Below are positions 44,689-53,273 of a stretch of 64,000 nucleotides of DNA, in pieces; position 1 is the stretch's first letter, and each line of letters opens with the position of its first letter. The notes beneath the pieces were generated by a model, which worked only from the letters and a program-made list of their open reading frames with translations, was not told the origin of the DNA and searched no databases. Source of the DNA: Cystobacterineae bacterium. GTDB taxonomy: Bacteria; Myxococcota; Myxococcia; Myxococcales; Myxococcaceae. The translations under genes and the position numbers were made by a program. The stretch is taken from the NCBI GenBank assembly GCA_009781495.1, contig WQYA01000006.1, positions 1 to 64,000 on the forward strand, written 5' to 3'.

Positions 44689-45425
44689 AAAAACAGGGCG
44701 GACTGCACATAGACATTTCTGCTCAAATCGGCCCTCTGCTGGTTGAAGTTGCCTTTGGCATAGGGAATGAAACCCTGGTGCTTGCGGGGCCCAATGGGGC
44801 TGGAAAAACAACGCTCCTCTTGCTGATTCTCGGCGCGCTTGAGTGCAAAAAAGCCCACATTCAAATGGGTGAAACCCTTGTCGCGGACACTGCGCTGAAA
44901 ATCCACGTCCCCACAGAGGACAGAAACATCGGCTATGTTCCTCAGGACTATGCTTTGTTTCCACATTTGAGTGTCCGCGAGAATGTGGCGTTTGCGTTGC
45001 GTTGCCGTTCTTCTCAAAAGAAATCTCTTGAGATGGAGGCCGCACTTCAAAATTTTGGCCTGTCGGCTTTGGCAGACAAAAAACCGCACATGTTGTCCGG
45101 CGGAGAAAAACAACGCGTTGCACTTGCACGGGCTTTGTCTCTCAAACCTCATGCCCTGCTTCTGGATGAACCTCTTTCTGCTCTGGACATTCGTTCTCGA
45201 AAATCAACACGCGAATTCCTCCTTGGCACACTAAAAAACCTCTCTGTGCCAAGCATTGTCGTGACGCACGACGCTCTGGAGGCACGTTTGCTTGGACAAC
45301 GCATCGCTGTTATGGAATCCGGAAAAATAACGCAAATGGGCACATGGGAGGAGCTTGCGAAAAACCCTCAATCCACCTTTGTCGAAGAATTGGTTGGCGC
45401 CAACAAAAACCTTCGTGAGGGTTGA
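44685..45425 (+). CDS. modC: Molybdate ABC transporter ATPase ModC (short form)
   Basis: 246 residues: Walker A GPNGAGKTT, signature LSGGEKQRVALARAL, Walker B LLLDEPLSALD, and H-loop VVTHD. It ends soon after the ATPase core, so the C-terminal molybdate-binding TOBE/Mop domain present in longer ModC proteins is missing. The 3' end overlaps the convergent MFS gene by 58 bases. Confidence 0.88.
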   Translation: MKKQGGLHIDISAQIGPLLVEVAFGIGNETLVLAGPNGAGKTTLLLLILGALECKKAHIQMGETLVADTALKIHVPTEDRNIGYVPQDYALFPHLSVRENVAFALRCRSSQKKSLEMEAALQNFGLSALADKKPHMLSGGEKQRVALARALSLKPHALLLDEPLSALDIRSRKSTREFLLGTLKNLSVPSIVVTHDALEARLLGQRIAVMESGKITQMGTWEELAKNPQSTFVEELVGANKNLREG

Positions 45426-46627
45426 GCGGGGATTCTCACAAGCAAAACAATGGCCGCAACCAAAGCAACCGCGCCGGAACCTGCAAAAGCCACCCCCCCA
45501 CCCAACTTGTCCCAAACCATTCCAAAGGTGGTGCTCGCAAGCAGGGCAGCAAACCCAATCAACATGTTATAGGCGCCAAAAGCTTTCCCTTTGGCTTTGC
45601 CGTCGGCAAGCTCCGCAATGAGTGCTTTTTCAGCCCCCTCCATAAGGCCGGAAGACACCCCATAAATAACAGCAAAACCCCAAAGCCATGGCAGCGTCTG
45701 CGCAAACCCCATCATCGACCAGGTGAGCGCATAGACAACCCAACCCAAGGCCAAAATATTTCTCTTCCCATAACGGTCAGCAAGGCGTCCGCCCGCCGTT
45801 GCCGTGCTTGCTTTCATCAGGTGTATGGCAAACCAAAGCAGGGGAAGCAGCATGGGAGAAGCACCCAACTTCGCCGCCTTCACGAGAATAAATGCGTCCG
45901 TGGCATTCGCAAAAGCAAAGAGGGTGATGGGCAAAAGTGCCCGCTTCAAAGGCGCCGGCAATGCAGAGGACACCTGGGCCTTGGCAGAAGGCAAAAGCTG
46001 TCTTTGAGGCTCCCTCGTCAACACCAAAACCAACATGGCAAGCACACCCGGCACAGCCGCCCACAAAAACACTGTGCGCATCTGCTGCGCGCTGGCGCTC
46101 TCGGCCGTCGTCGCACCCAGCAACCACAACAAAACCATGCTGAGCAAAGTCCCCAGGGCCGCACCCGAATGGTCCATGGCTCGGTGAAAACCATAGGCCC
46201 GTGCACGTATGGCAGGCGCCGTGGCATCGGCAATCAACGCATCCCGAGGCGTTGTCCTCACACCCTTGCCAACCCTGTCAAAAACGCGAACCAAAAGCAC
46301 ATGCCAAGGCGCCAAAGCAAAAGCAACCAGGGGGCGGACGGCTGTGGAAACTCCATAGCCAAAGAGGACGAGCGGCTTGAGGCGAGACCGTCTGTCTGCA
46401 ACAACACCCGTGAAATATTTCAAAACATTTGCCACCAAATCCGCCGCGCCTTCCACCAACCCAATAAACGCATTTGTCGCGCCAAGCGTTGTCAGGAATA
46501 TGGGCAGCAGAGGGAAAATGGCCTCGCTCGAAACGTCCGTCAGCAAACTGACCCACCCAAGCCCTATAACGGTTGCCGGTAAGCTTCGGTTCTTCTTTAA
46601 ATGGCTATCTGCCGTCTTTAAGCCCAT
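45368..46627 (-). CDS. MFS transporter
   Basis: 419 residues, about 12 hydrophobic segments. N-terminal SLLTDVSSEAIFPLLPIF and the loop GKGVRTTPRDALIAD fit a family of bacterial MFS exporters of unknown substrate. Its 3' end overlaps modC head-on by 58 bases. Confidence 0.85.
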   Translation of the reverse strand: MGLKTADSHLKKNRSLPATVIGLGWVSLLTDVSSEAIFPLLPIFLTTLGATNAFIGLVEGAADLVANVLKYFTGVVADRRSRLKPLVLFGYGVSTAVRPLVAFALAPWHVLLVRVFDRVGKGVRTTPRDALIADATAPAIRARAYGFHRAMDHSGAALGTLLSMVLLWLLGATTAESASAQQMRTVFLWAAVPGVLAMLVLVLTREPQRQLLPSAKAQVSSALPAPLKRALLPITLFAFANATDAFILVKAAKLGASPMLLPLLWFAIHLMKASTATAGGRLADRYGKRNILALGWVVYALTWSMMGFAQTLPWLWGFAVIYGVSSGLMEGAEKALIAELADGKAKGKAFGAYNMLIGFAALLASTTFGMVWDKLGGGVAFAGSGAVALVAAIVLLVRIPAQPSRRFLLAPTNSSTKVD

Positions 46628-46922
46628 GGATACCTTTTGCCGCTAAAACCAAAAGCGCTGCAAGCATTCTTAGCAATAAAACCTCCCCAAGGGCTCCCTC
46701 CCTTGTGTTCCTATATTTTTCCTCTGAATAGCCCCCTTCTTCTTCTCTGCCTTGAAATCTCCAGACCGGTTTCCGGCTGAGGTGAGTACAACCAGACGCT
46801 TCCATGGGTGATTGGACGGGGGTGAGGGGGTTTCTGCTGGCAGAAACCTCCTCACCCCCAGCTCGCAAGCCTCCAAAACTCCACCTGTGTACCGCAACGG
46901 CTCACAGCAACATAAAACCACC
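46628..46922. other. Intergenic region between phoU-like and MFS genes
   Basis: No gene was seen. Most of it (from 46759) is intergenic repeat copy 3; the rest should hold the promoter of the minus-strand MFS gene, but no convincing -35/-10 pair was found. Confidence 0.5.
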
Positions 46923-46926
46923 CTAG
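46759..46926 (-). repeat. Intergenic repeat family, copy 3 (most complete hairpin)
   Basis: Contains a perfect inverted repeat GGTTTCTGC/GCAGAAACC in the middle and shares blocks with the other two copies: GTCCAATC on the minus strand, CCCCAGCTCGC, CTCCACCTGTGT. The left end (CTCCAGACCGGTTTCCGGCTG) resembles the inverted ends of copies 1 and 2; the right end reaches the stop codon of the phoU fusion gene. Confidence 0.7.
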
Positions 46927-48026
46927 AGTGAAGTGAGCGTTTCTATTTGCTTGCGCAGCTCATCGCGAATGTTGCGAAAGGCAGAAAGTTTCTCTTCTTC
47001 AGAGCCTCCCATGCTTGCCGGGTTCATCAGTGGCCAAGCAAGCCTGTGCAAAATGTTCGCGGGGACAGAACACTCGTCTTTGGAGCATAACCTTATAAAC
47101 GTGTCTATGTCCCCCATTGCTATGTCCGCAAACCCTTTGGGTCGCTGGGCAGAAATGTCAACGCCTATCTCTTTCATCACCCGAATCGCCAGTGGATGGA
47201 CTTGCTTGCCCGGAGTCAACCCCGCACTCCAAATGCGTACAGAAGACGGCAACAACTTGCGCGCCAAACCCTCCGCCATTTGGCTTTGTATGGCGTTTTC
47301 AACACAAACAAACAAAATCCCTCGCGGAAGGCGCGGCTCGTTGGCATTTCCAAGACGCCCAAGGTGTCGAATGTCCGTCGCCTTCACCATGAATACCACC
47401 ATCTCCGCCAAATTCGTGGCATGGTCGCCTATGCGCTCAAGGTATTTCGAGACCGATTGAATCTTCGTCGCCCTATAAATGTTTCGGACATCCTCCATCA
47501 TATAAGTCAGCATCTCCCGGAAAATTTGCCCATAATAGAAATCCAGAGATTGGTCCTGTTCAATAACTTGCCTCGCCTGCTCCGCATCGCGGCTGACAAA
47601 AGCATCCAGAGCGCTGCGCGTCATCCCTTGCGCAATCTCCGCCATGTGCTGCAAATCCACATAGGGCTTGAGGGAAGGCACCATGTTCAACTCAATCACC
47701 CGCTCGCAAATGTTGACGCCCAAATCTCCAATGCGCTCAATGTCGGTCACCATCTTCATCACCGTGGTGATGGCGCGCAAGTCGGAGGCAACGGGTTGTC
47801 GCTTCGCCAAAACCCTCAAACAGAGCTCGTCAATGTCTATTTCCAGCTTGTTCACCTCGCTGTCCAACTCCATCATCCGGTGCGCCAACTCGCTGTCTCT
47901 TTTCAACAAGGCTTGGAGGCCTCCGGCAATCATCTCCTCCACCTTCGCCCCCATGAGAAGCAGTTGCTCGCGGATTTTGCGAAGCTCACCGTCATATTCT
48001 TGTGCTGTATGCTTGAATGTCATCAT
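46923..48026 (-). CDS. phoU: PhoU fused to a degenerate LMW-phosphatase/ArsC-like domain
   Basis: 367 residues against about 220 for PhoU. The N-terminal 215 residues are the two three-helix bundles of PhoU with metal-binding acidic clusters (DLRAITTVMKMVTDIERIGD; KYLERIGDHATNLAE). From about 232 a low-molecular-weight phosphatase/arsenate-reductase fold follows (ILFVCVENAIQSQMAEG). The P-loop Arg (C-x5-R) is Gln and the usual Asp-Pro general acid is Asn-Pro (PLMNPAS), so catalysis is unlikely; two cysteines (CSKDEC) remain. I infer a phosphate- or phosphoprotein-sensing role in the Pho switch. The start at 48026 has GAGG 9 bases upstream; an ATG at 48035 is the alternative. Confidence 0.85.
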   Translation of the reverse strand: MMTFKHTAQEYDGELRKIREQLLLMGAKVEEMIAGGLQALLKRDSELAHRMMELDSEVNKLEIDIDELCLRVLAKRQPVASDLRAITTVMKMVTDIERIGDLGVNICERVIELNMVPSLKPYVDLQHMAEIAQGMTRSALDAFVSRDAEQARQVIEQDQSLDFYYGQIFREMLTYMMEDVRNIYRATKIQSVSKYLERIGDHATNLAEMVVFMVKATDIRHLGRLGNANEPRLPRGILFVCVENAIQSQMAEGLARKLLPSSVRIWSAGLTPGKQVHPLAIRVMKEIGVDISAQRPKGFADIAMGDIDTFIRLCSKDECSVPANILHRLAWPLMNPASMGGSEEEKLSAFRNIRDELRKQIETLTSL

Positions 48027-48038
48027 TGCCAACATGCC

Positions 48039-48914
48039 TCATCCAAATCGGCCCGTAATATAGTCTTCCGTTCTCTGGTTGCCTGGTTTCGTGAAAAGAA
48101 TGTCGGTGTCATTGAACTCCACCAGCTCACCCATATAAAAAAACGCCGTGTACTGAGACACTCGGGCGGCTTGTTGCATGTTGTGCGTTACAATGACAAT
48201 GGTGCAAACTTTTCCAATGCTGTGAATGAGTTCCTCAATGCGTGAGGTTGCAATGGGGTCCAAAGCAGAGCATGGCTCATCCATCAACAATATTTCCGGC
48301 TTCAACGCCAAGGCCCTCGCAATGCAAAGGCGCTGCTGCTGTCCTCCGGACAAACTCGCTCCGGAACGGTTGAGGATGTCCTTCACCTCACCCCACAAGG
48401 CCGCCTGCTCCAACACCTGCTCCACCAACTCATCCGGACGCGAAACCTTCACGCCGTTGAGTTTCAAACCAGCCAGCACATTCTCCCTAATCGACATCGT
48501 TGGAAAGGGGTTTGGCCTTTGAAAAACCATCCCGACTCGGCTTCGAATTTTGACCGGGTCTATCTTCCTGTCATAAATATCCACACCATCCAACAACACT
48601 CTTCCCGCAACATGTGCCTTGGGCACCACCTCATGCATGCGGTTGAGACACCGGATGAATGTGGATTTTCCACAACCTGAGGGGCCTATAATGGCGGTTA
48701 CCCTTTTGTCGGCTACAGATAGGGATACGCCCTTAATAATTTCTGTCTTCCCAAACCATGCCCTCAAATCCTTAACCTGCATCTTCCCCAAAGCCCCCAC
48801 CTCCTCCCCTTGGCTACGCAGTATCCTCTCTTTGCTTAAGGGCGCTTCTTCTTCGGAAATAGCCACGGCTCCTCCCGTGTCCCTAAGCTGAAACATTTGC
48901 TTTGCCGTTATCAT
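48039..48914 (-). CDS. pstB: Phosphate ABC transporter ATPase PstB
   Basis: 291 residues: Walker [11 protein letters not shown]-loop [12 protein letters not shown], signature [15 protein letters not shown], Walker [14 protein letters not shown]-loop VTHNM, and ending DYITGRFG as in other PstB. About 45 residues precede the ATPase core. Start 48914 overlaps the pstA stop by 4 bases; the longer upstream frame lies within pstA and was rejected. Confidence 0.95.
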   Translation of the reverse strand: MITAKQMFQLRDTGGAVAISEEEAPLSKERILRSQGEEVGALGKMQVKDLRAWFGKTEIIKGVSLSVADKRVTAIIGPSGCGKSTFIRCLNRMHEVVPKAHVAGRVLLDGVDIYDRKIDPVKIRSRVGMVFQRPNPFPTMSIRENVLAGLKLNGVKVSRPDELVEQVLEQAALWGEVKDILNRSGASLSGGQQQRLCIARALALKPEILLMDEPCSALDPIATSRIEELIHSIGKVCTIVIVTHNMQQAARVSQYTAFFYMGELVEFNDTDILFTKPGNQRTEDYITGRFG

Positions 48915-49753
48915 CGTGCATGACTCCGTGAGCTTGTAAGCAACTTCGCAGCAAGATTTAAAATGAGAACCATCACCACAAGGACCAGCGCAGCCGCCCA
49001 CGCTTGCTGATGCCATTCTTCATAGGGAGAGCCTGCATACTCATAAATTTGAACGGGCAAAGAGCTGATGCGTTTGTTTAAATGGACGGACCAGAATGGA
49101 TAGCTTCCCGCCGTAAACAAAAGCGGCGCCGTCTCGCCAAAAGCCCTCGCTATGGCAAGCATGACGCCTGTAGCAATTCCGGACATGCCCGCAGGCAACA
49201 CCACTCTCAAAATAACACGCCACTTCGCCATCCCCAATGCGAGGCCGGCTTCCCGCAGGGAATTGGGAACCAGTTTTATCAATTCTTCTGTCGTCCGAAT
49301 AATGGTTGGCAACATCAAAATACCCAGGGCGATGCCGCCTGCAAAAGCAGAAGGGCTGCGCATGGGCAATACAACCAAGGTGTAGACAAAAATGCCGATG
49401 AGAATGGAGGGAACTCCGGACATGACGTCCGCACAGAAACGCACCAGCTTCCCAAAAGGATTGGCGCCAAATTCAGAAAGGTAGACGCCTGCAAATACCC
49501 CCACTGGAATTCCAAATATGCTCGCTATGGCTAAAAGTACAAAACTTCCTAAAAGTGCATTGCCAATACCCCCACCCAACTCCCCTACGGGTTTTGGAAG
49601 CTCTATGAAAAAACTCCAATTTAACCCCCCAACGCCCTTAAGCAAAACATAGGCAAGCAAACTGAACAACGGAATGACCGCAAACAATGTTGCAAGAATG
49701 CACCATGAACGCATCACCCCATCAACAAATTTTCGCCGTTGGTAGACTCCCAT
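48911..49753 (-). CDS. pstA: Phosphate ABC transporter permease PstA
   Basis: 280 residues, six hydrophobic segments. The permease loop [18 protein letters not shown] and [21 protein letters not shown]-type region (N-terminal periplasmic) are characteristic. Starts one base after the pstC stop, with GGAG about 9 bases upstream. Confidence 0.93.
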   Translation of the reverse strand: MGVYQRRKFVDGVMRSWCILATLFAVIPLFSLLAYVLLKGVGGLNWSFFIELPKPVGELGGGIGNALLGSFVLLAIASIFGIPVGVFAGVYLSEFGANPFGKLVRFCADVMSGVPSILIGIFVYTLVVLPMRSPSAFAGGIALGILMLPTIIRTTEELIKLVPNSLREAGLALGMAKWRVILRVVLPAGMSGIATGVMLAIARAFGETAPLLFTAGSYPFWSVHLNKRISSLPVQIYEYAGSPYEEWHQQAWAAALVLVVMVLILNLAAKLLTSSRSHAR

Positions 49754-49754
49754 T

Positions 49755-50756
49755 TCACAAACTCCGTTCAGCACCCGGTATGCGCCCAACACGCCAAACC
49801 AGCAGCTTGGAAGCAATGTTGAGAATCAGCGTGACGGCAAACAGGACAAGCCCCAGCTCTGCCAAAACAGACAGGTAGAGTTCATCAGAAGCCCCAGAAT
49901 AGTCATTGGCAATCATGCTCGCTATGGTTGCTGCCGGTGCAAACAACGAAGCAGAAATTTCAGCGCGGTTTCCAATCAACATCGTCACAGCCATCGTCTC
50001 CCCCAACGCCCGACCAAACCCCAAAACAATGGCTCCAACAATGCCTGAAACCACATTCGGCAACACCGCAACACGTATGGTTTCCCAACGCGTTGCTCCC
50101 AAAGCAAGCACCCCTTCGCGATAGCCTTTGGGGACCGAAGCCATCACATCCCTGCTCACAGAAGCAACGGTTGGCAAAATCATAATGGCAAGGACAATGC
50201 CTGCGGCAAGCATCCCACGCCCATTCCCTTGAGGCACCCCCTGGAAGAGAGGAAGGAAGCCGAGTGTTTGCGTTAAAATGGGATAGACGGTTTTAAGAAG
50301 CCATGGGGCCAATACAAACATGCCCCACAACCCATAGACAATGCTTGGAATGGCAGCCAACAACTCGACAAGAAGACTCAAAGGTTTTGTCAGCCAACCC
50401 GGTGCAAGCTCTGAAAGAAAAATGGCTACCCCCAAGGCAATGGGAATCACCAGCAACAAAGCGATGACGGAAGAAACCACTGTTCCAAAAACAAATGGGA
50501 ATGCACCAAATATTTCCTGGACGGGATTCCAATCTCTTTCCACAAGGAAACCAAAACCAAAACGCTGAATGGACAATGCAGACGCACGTGTCATCTGAAT
50601 CACCATCGCAGCGAGCAAAAAGACAGCCGAAGCTGCAAACACAGCGCTCATCCACTTGAAAACCCCATCCCCAAAATTCCTGCCGCCCTTGCCGTGGTGC
50701 TCGCCGAGTTCCAGCTTCGGCACTTCTTTAGAATGATTAATACGAGTTTGATGCAT
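49755..50756 (-). CDS. pstC: Phosphate ABC transporter permease PstC
   Basis: 333 residues, six predicted segments (first near 33-57). GFGRALGETMAVTMLIGN and the EAA-like loop PKGYREGVLALGATRWETI identify PstC. It begins only 7 bases after the pstS stop. Confidence 0.94.
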   Translation of the reverse strand: MHQTRINHSKEVPKLELGEHHGKGGRNFGDGVFKWMSAVFAASAVFLLAAMVIQMTRASALSIQRFGFGFLVERDWNPVQEIFGAFPFVFGTVVSSVIALLLVIPIALGVAIFLSELAPGWLTKPLSLLVELLAAIPSIVYGLWGMFVLAPWLLKTVYPILTQTLGFLPLFQGVPQGNGRGMLAAGIVLAIMILPTVASVSRDVMASVPKGYREGVLALGATRWETIRVAVLPNVVSGIVGAIVLGFGRALGETMAVTMLIGNRAEISASLFAPAATIASMIANDYSGASDELYLSVLAELGLVLFAVTLILNIASKLLVWRVGRIPGAERSL

Positions 50757-50763
50757 GTCTTTT

Positions 50764-51873
50764 TCAGCTCTTCGTCATCAGCAACACCTGTTTGCCTGAG
50801 TGCATTTCGCGAAGTTTCGCTTCTATTTTTGTCACGACTTGAATGGGCAGCGGCGCATAGTGGAGAGCTGCACCAAACTTCTGGCCATCATGAACGGCCC
50901 ACCATAAGAATTTGGCAAGCTCCACGCCTTGAGTTGCGTCAGCCTGCTCTTCATAAACCAGGACATAAGTAAAAGAAGAAATGGGGTAGCTCAGCTCTCC
51001 TGGAGCATCCACAATGGACACTCTCAAATCCTCAGGTATTTGGGCAACCACGTTTTCTGCCGCAGCACTTATGCTTTCAAGCGAAGGCTCGACAAACTGC
51101 TTCTGGGCATTCTGCACCAAAGCATAGGCAAGTCCTGACTGTTTGGCATATGCCAACTCAATATAGCCAATGCTCCCAGGCGTCATTTTCATCTGCCCAG
51201 AAACACCTTCGTTGCCTTTTGCACCCAGGCCAACGGGGAATTTCACACTCTTTCCGGCGCCCACTTTCTCTTTCCAAGAGGCGTTCGTCTTCGAAAGGTA
51301 TTCTGTAAACACGGCCGTCGTTCCACTGCCATCTGTTCTGTAGACAACAGAAATGGGCTGATTGGGCAATGTCACACCGTCATTCAGCTTAGCAATGGCA
51401 GCGTCGTTCCATTTTTGAATCTCCCCAAGAAAAATCTTCGCCATCACCTCGGAAGAAAGCTTCAAACTGGAAACCTCCGCCAGGTTATATGCGACAACCA
51501 CAGCTCCAAGCGTTGTTGGAATGTGAAGAATTTTTCCCGAAGCTTTGGCAAGCTCCTCATTCGTCATCGGGGCATCGCTTCCACCAAAGTCGATGATTTT
51601 CTCCGTAATCTGCCGAATCCCTCCACCTGAACCAATGGATTGGTAGTTGACGCGAATACGTGGGTCCACCTTTTGGTATTCGGCCATCCACTTGGAATAG
51701 AGAGGATAGGGGAAGGATGCTCCCGCCCCCTGAATTTCTATGGTCTTTTCATTCTGCGTCAAAATTTTCGAAGTGTCGCTTGTCTTGTCAACCGTCGTGT
51801 CCGAGGGTTTGCACCCCATGGAAACCCCAAGCACGGCAACCGCAATGCAACCCACTTTCTGCATCGTCCGCAT
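50764..51873 (-). CDS. pstS: Phosphate-binding protein PstS (lipoprotein)
   Basis: 369 residues: signal MRTMQKVGCIAVAVLGVSMG then Cys, then the PstS fold: GAGASFPYPLYSKWM, SIGSGGGIRQ, DFGGSDAPM and DGSGTTAVFTEYL bind phosphate. The ATG at 51873 has AAGGA with 8-base spacing. A Pho box lies upstream (51911-51928). Confidence 0.95.
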   Translation of the reverse strand: MRTMQKVGCIAVAVLGVSMGCKPSDTTVDKTSDTSKILTQNEKTIEIQGAGASFPYPLYSKWMAEYQKVDPRIRVNYQSIGSGGGIRQITEKIIDFGGSDAPMTNEELAKASGKILHIPTTLGAVVVAYNLAEVSSLKLSSEVMAKIFLGEIQKWNDAAIAKLNDGVTLPNQPISVVYRTDGSGTTAVFTEYLSKTNASWKEKVGAGKSVKFPVGLGAKGNEGVSGQMKMTPGSIGYIELAYAKQSGLAYALVQNAQKQFVEPSLESISAAAENVVAQIPEDLRVSIVDAPGELSYPISSFTYVLVYEEQADATQGVELAKFLWWAVHDGQKFGAALHYAPLPIQVVTKIEAKLREMHSGKQVLLMTKS

Positions 51874-51910
51874 TGTTTTGTTCCTTTCAAACATGGCTTA
51901 TTTCAGGCGT

Positions 51911-51928
51911 GTGACATTTTGATGACAG
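51911..51928 (-). promoter_or_regulatory. Pho box upstream of pstS
   Basis: Minus strand reads CTGTCAT-CAAA-ATGTCAC: two 7-base half-sites separated by 4 bases, the PhoB arrangement, ending 37 bases before the pstS ATG. Confidence 0.8.
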
Positions 51929-51947
51929 CCGCAAAAGAGCTTGCGGC
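51928..51947 (-). other. Hairpin between the porin and pstS genes
   Basis: GCCGCAA and TTGCGGC form a perfect 7-bp stem around a 6-base loop, just before the Pho box. No T run follows, so it is not an obvious terminator; it may attenuate read-through or stabilise the porin mRNA end. Confidence 0.5.
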
Positions 51948-51953
51948 CCTCTG

Positions 51954-53186
51954 TCAAAACGCAACCTGCCCCGCGAGAATAAATTCATTGCTTGGCTTGA
52001 GTTCTCTGTATTGCACTCGGCCATAGGCGAGCTGAAACTTCACCTCGTGCTTGCGCAAATAATAGTTGAGTCCCACGTCATATTGCCAGGAGCGGTCTTT
52101 TCCCCCTGCAGCCGTCTTCAGCTGAACGTTCGGGTCCATATAGCCGATGCGGAAACAAGGCTGCAAAACATCCAAAAATGTCCAGGCAATGGCGCCATAA
52201 AATCCCTGTCCATTCACGGATGGAGCCGAATTCTTCACGTCATGCGCACGAATGTATTCCGCTTGAAACAAGAATGGACCGTTTTCATAGCGCACGTCCA
52301 CCTCATATCTGTCTTTGGCGTTTGTCTTGCGGGAGCCAAGCGTCATATAGGCAACGCCTGCAATCACAAGTCCCTGGACAGGATAAGCTTCCAGCCTCAC
52401 GGCAATGTCTTTGGCGTTGTCGACGTCCAAAACATTTTGGCCTGCACCATTGAAAACTCCCGCTGAATAACCAAAGTATTTAAAGTTTTTTGAAAACCTT
52501 ATTCCCAAATCTCTCTTGTCGCCAAATTCTCTTGAAACCATGGCGCGCTCCGGGAAGAGAATTCTCGAAGAGGAATTGTAGCCTTCCCAACTCACCGGAA
52601 TTTTAAACTGCCCAAGTGAAATATCGACATAGGGGCTCTTCACCGTAATAAAAAAGTCCTGAAGAATGGAAACAGCGGAGCTGCCAGGCTGCTTCACCGT
52701 CACGGACGAACCATCGGCGCCTTTTACGTTTACAGTGGTATCTTTAAATTCCAGCAGTTTTGCTGGGTCTATCATCGCTGCATAACTGATGAGACCAGGG
52801 ACAATATCCCCTTTGGCATGAAGCTCAGCACGGCGCAGACGAAACGTTGTTGACGTCTCCTCTGCGCGTTGCGCAACAAACCAACCTTGCAATAAAATGC
52901 CCGGACGGAAAAAACCTTCTGTGCCGACACCCAATTGTTTGGGGTCTGGTTTGTCCGAAACAGCCACGGGCGCAGGAGTGGGCGTCGGTGGTGGGGTTTC
53001 AACCGGCGGTTGAGACGGTGTTTCTGCCTCCTCCGCGGGCAAATTTGCTTCTAGAGTTTCTTCTAAAGTTTGTTCTGAAGTCTCTTCTGAAACTTTTTGC
53101 CCACCCTCGTTTTGAGCGCTGGCCATTAGGGCGCCACAGAAAACAAACATCGCCACACTTCGAATCAGGTTCTTCCATTTTTGCAT
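51954..53186 (-). CDS. Phosphate-selective porin (OprO/OprP-like)
   Basis: 410 residues: signal peptide (about 1-24, ALMASAQ), a Glu/Pro/Thr-rich spacer (about 25-75), then a beta-barrel with FFRPGILLQGWFV, FRLRRAELHAKGDI, QFKIPVSWEGYNSS and an aromatic C-terminal residue (LAGQVAF). Expected to pass phosphate across the outer membrane; its position inside the Pho operon agrees. GAGGA is 4 bases before the ATG. Confidence 0.88.
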   Translation of the reverse strand: MQKWKNLIRSVAMFVFCGALMASAQNEGGQKVSEETSEQTLEETLEANLPAEEAETPSQPPVETPPPTPTPAPVAVSDKPDPKQLGVGTEGFFRPGILLQGWFVAQRAEETSTTFRLRRAELHAKGDIVPGLISYAAMIDPAKLLEFKDTTVNVKGADGSSVTVKQPGSSAVSILQDFFITVKSPYVDISLGQFKIPVSWEGYNSSSRILFPERAMVSREFGDKRDLGIRFSKNFKYFGYSAGVFNGAGQNVLDVDNAKDIAVRLEAYPVQGLVIAGVAYMTLGSRKTNAKDRYEVDVRYENGPFLFQAEYIRAHDVKNSAPSVNGQGFYGAIAWTFLDVLQPCFRIGYMDPNVQLKTAAGGKDRSWQYDVGLNYYLRKHEVKFQLAYGRVQYRELKPSNEFILAGQVAF

Positions 53187-53229
53187 ACATTCCTCGCTTT
53201 TCTAGCGGGACATGTATGTGCTCTGGCAT

Positions 53230-53247
53230 GTGACAGTAAGGTGACGA
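53230..53247 (-). promoter_or_regulatory. Pho box upstream of the porin gene
   Basis: Minus strand reads TCGTCAC-CTTA-CTGTCAC, a 7+4+7 arrangement, followed 10-12 bases later by an AT-rich CATACAT that could be the -10. It lies 43 bases before the porin ATG. Confidence 0.8.
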
Positions 53248-53273
53248 GGAAGCAAAGTCTTCGCGGCAAAACT

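Noticed and set aside
45422-46582. 386-residue plus-strand open frame opposite the MFS gene
   Set aside because: Antisense shadow: composition is Arg/Gln/His-rich with no family features, while the minus frame is a clear membrane transporter.
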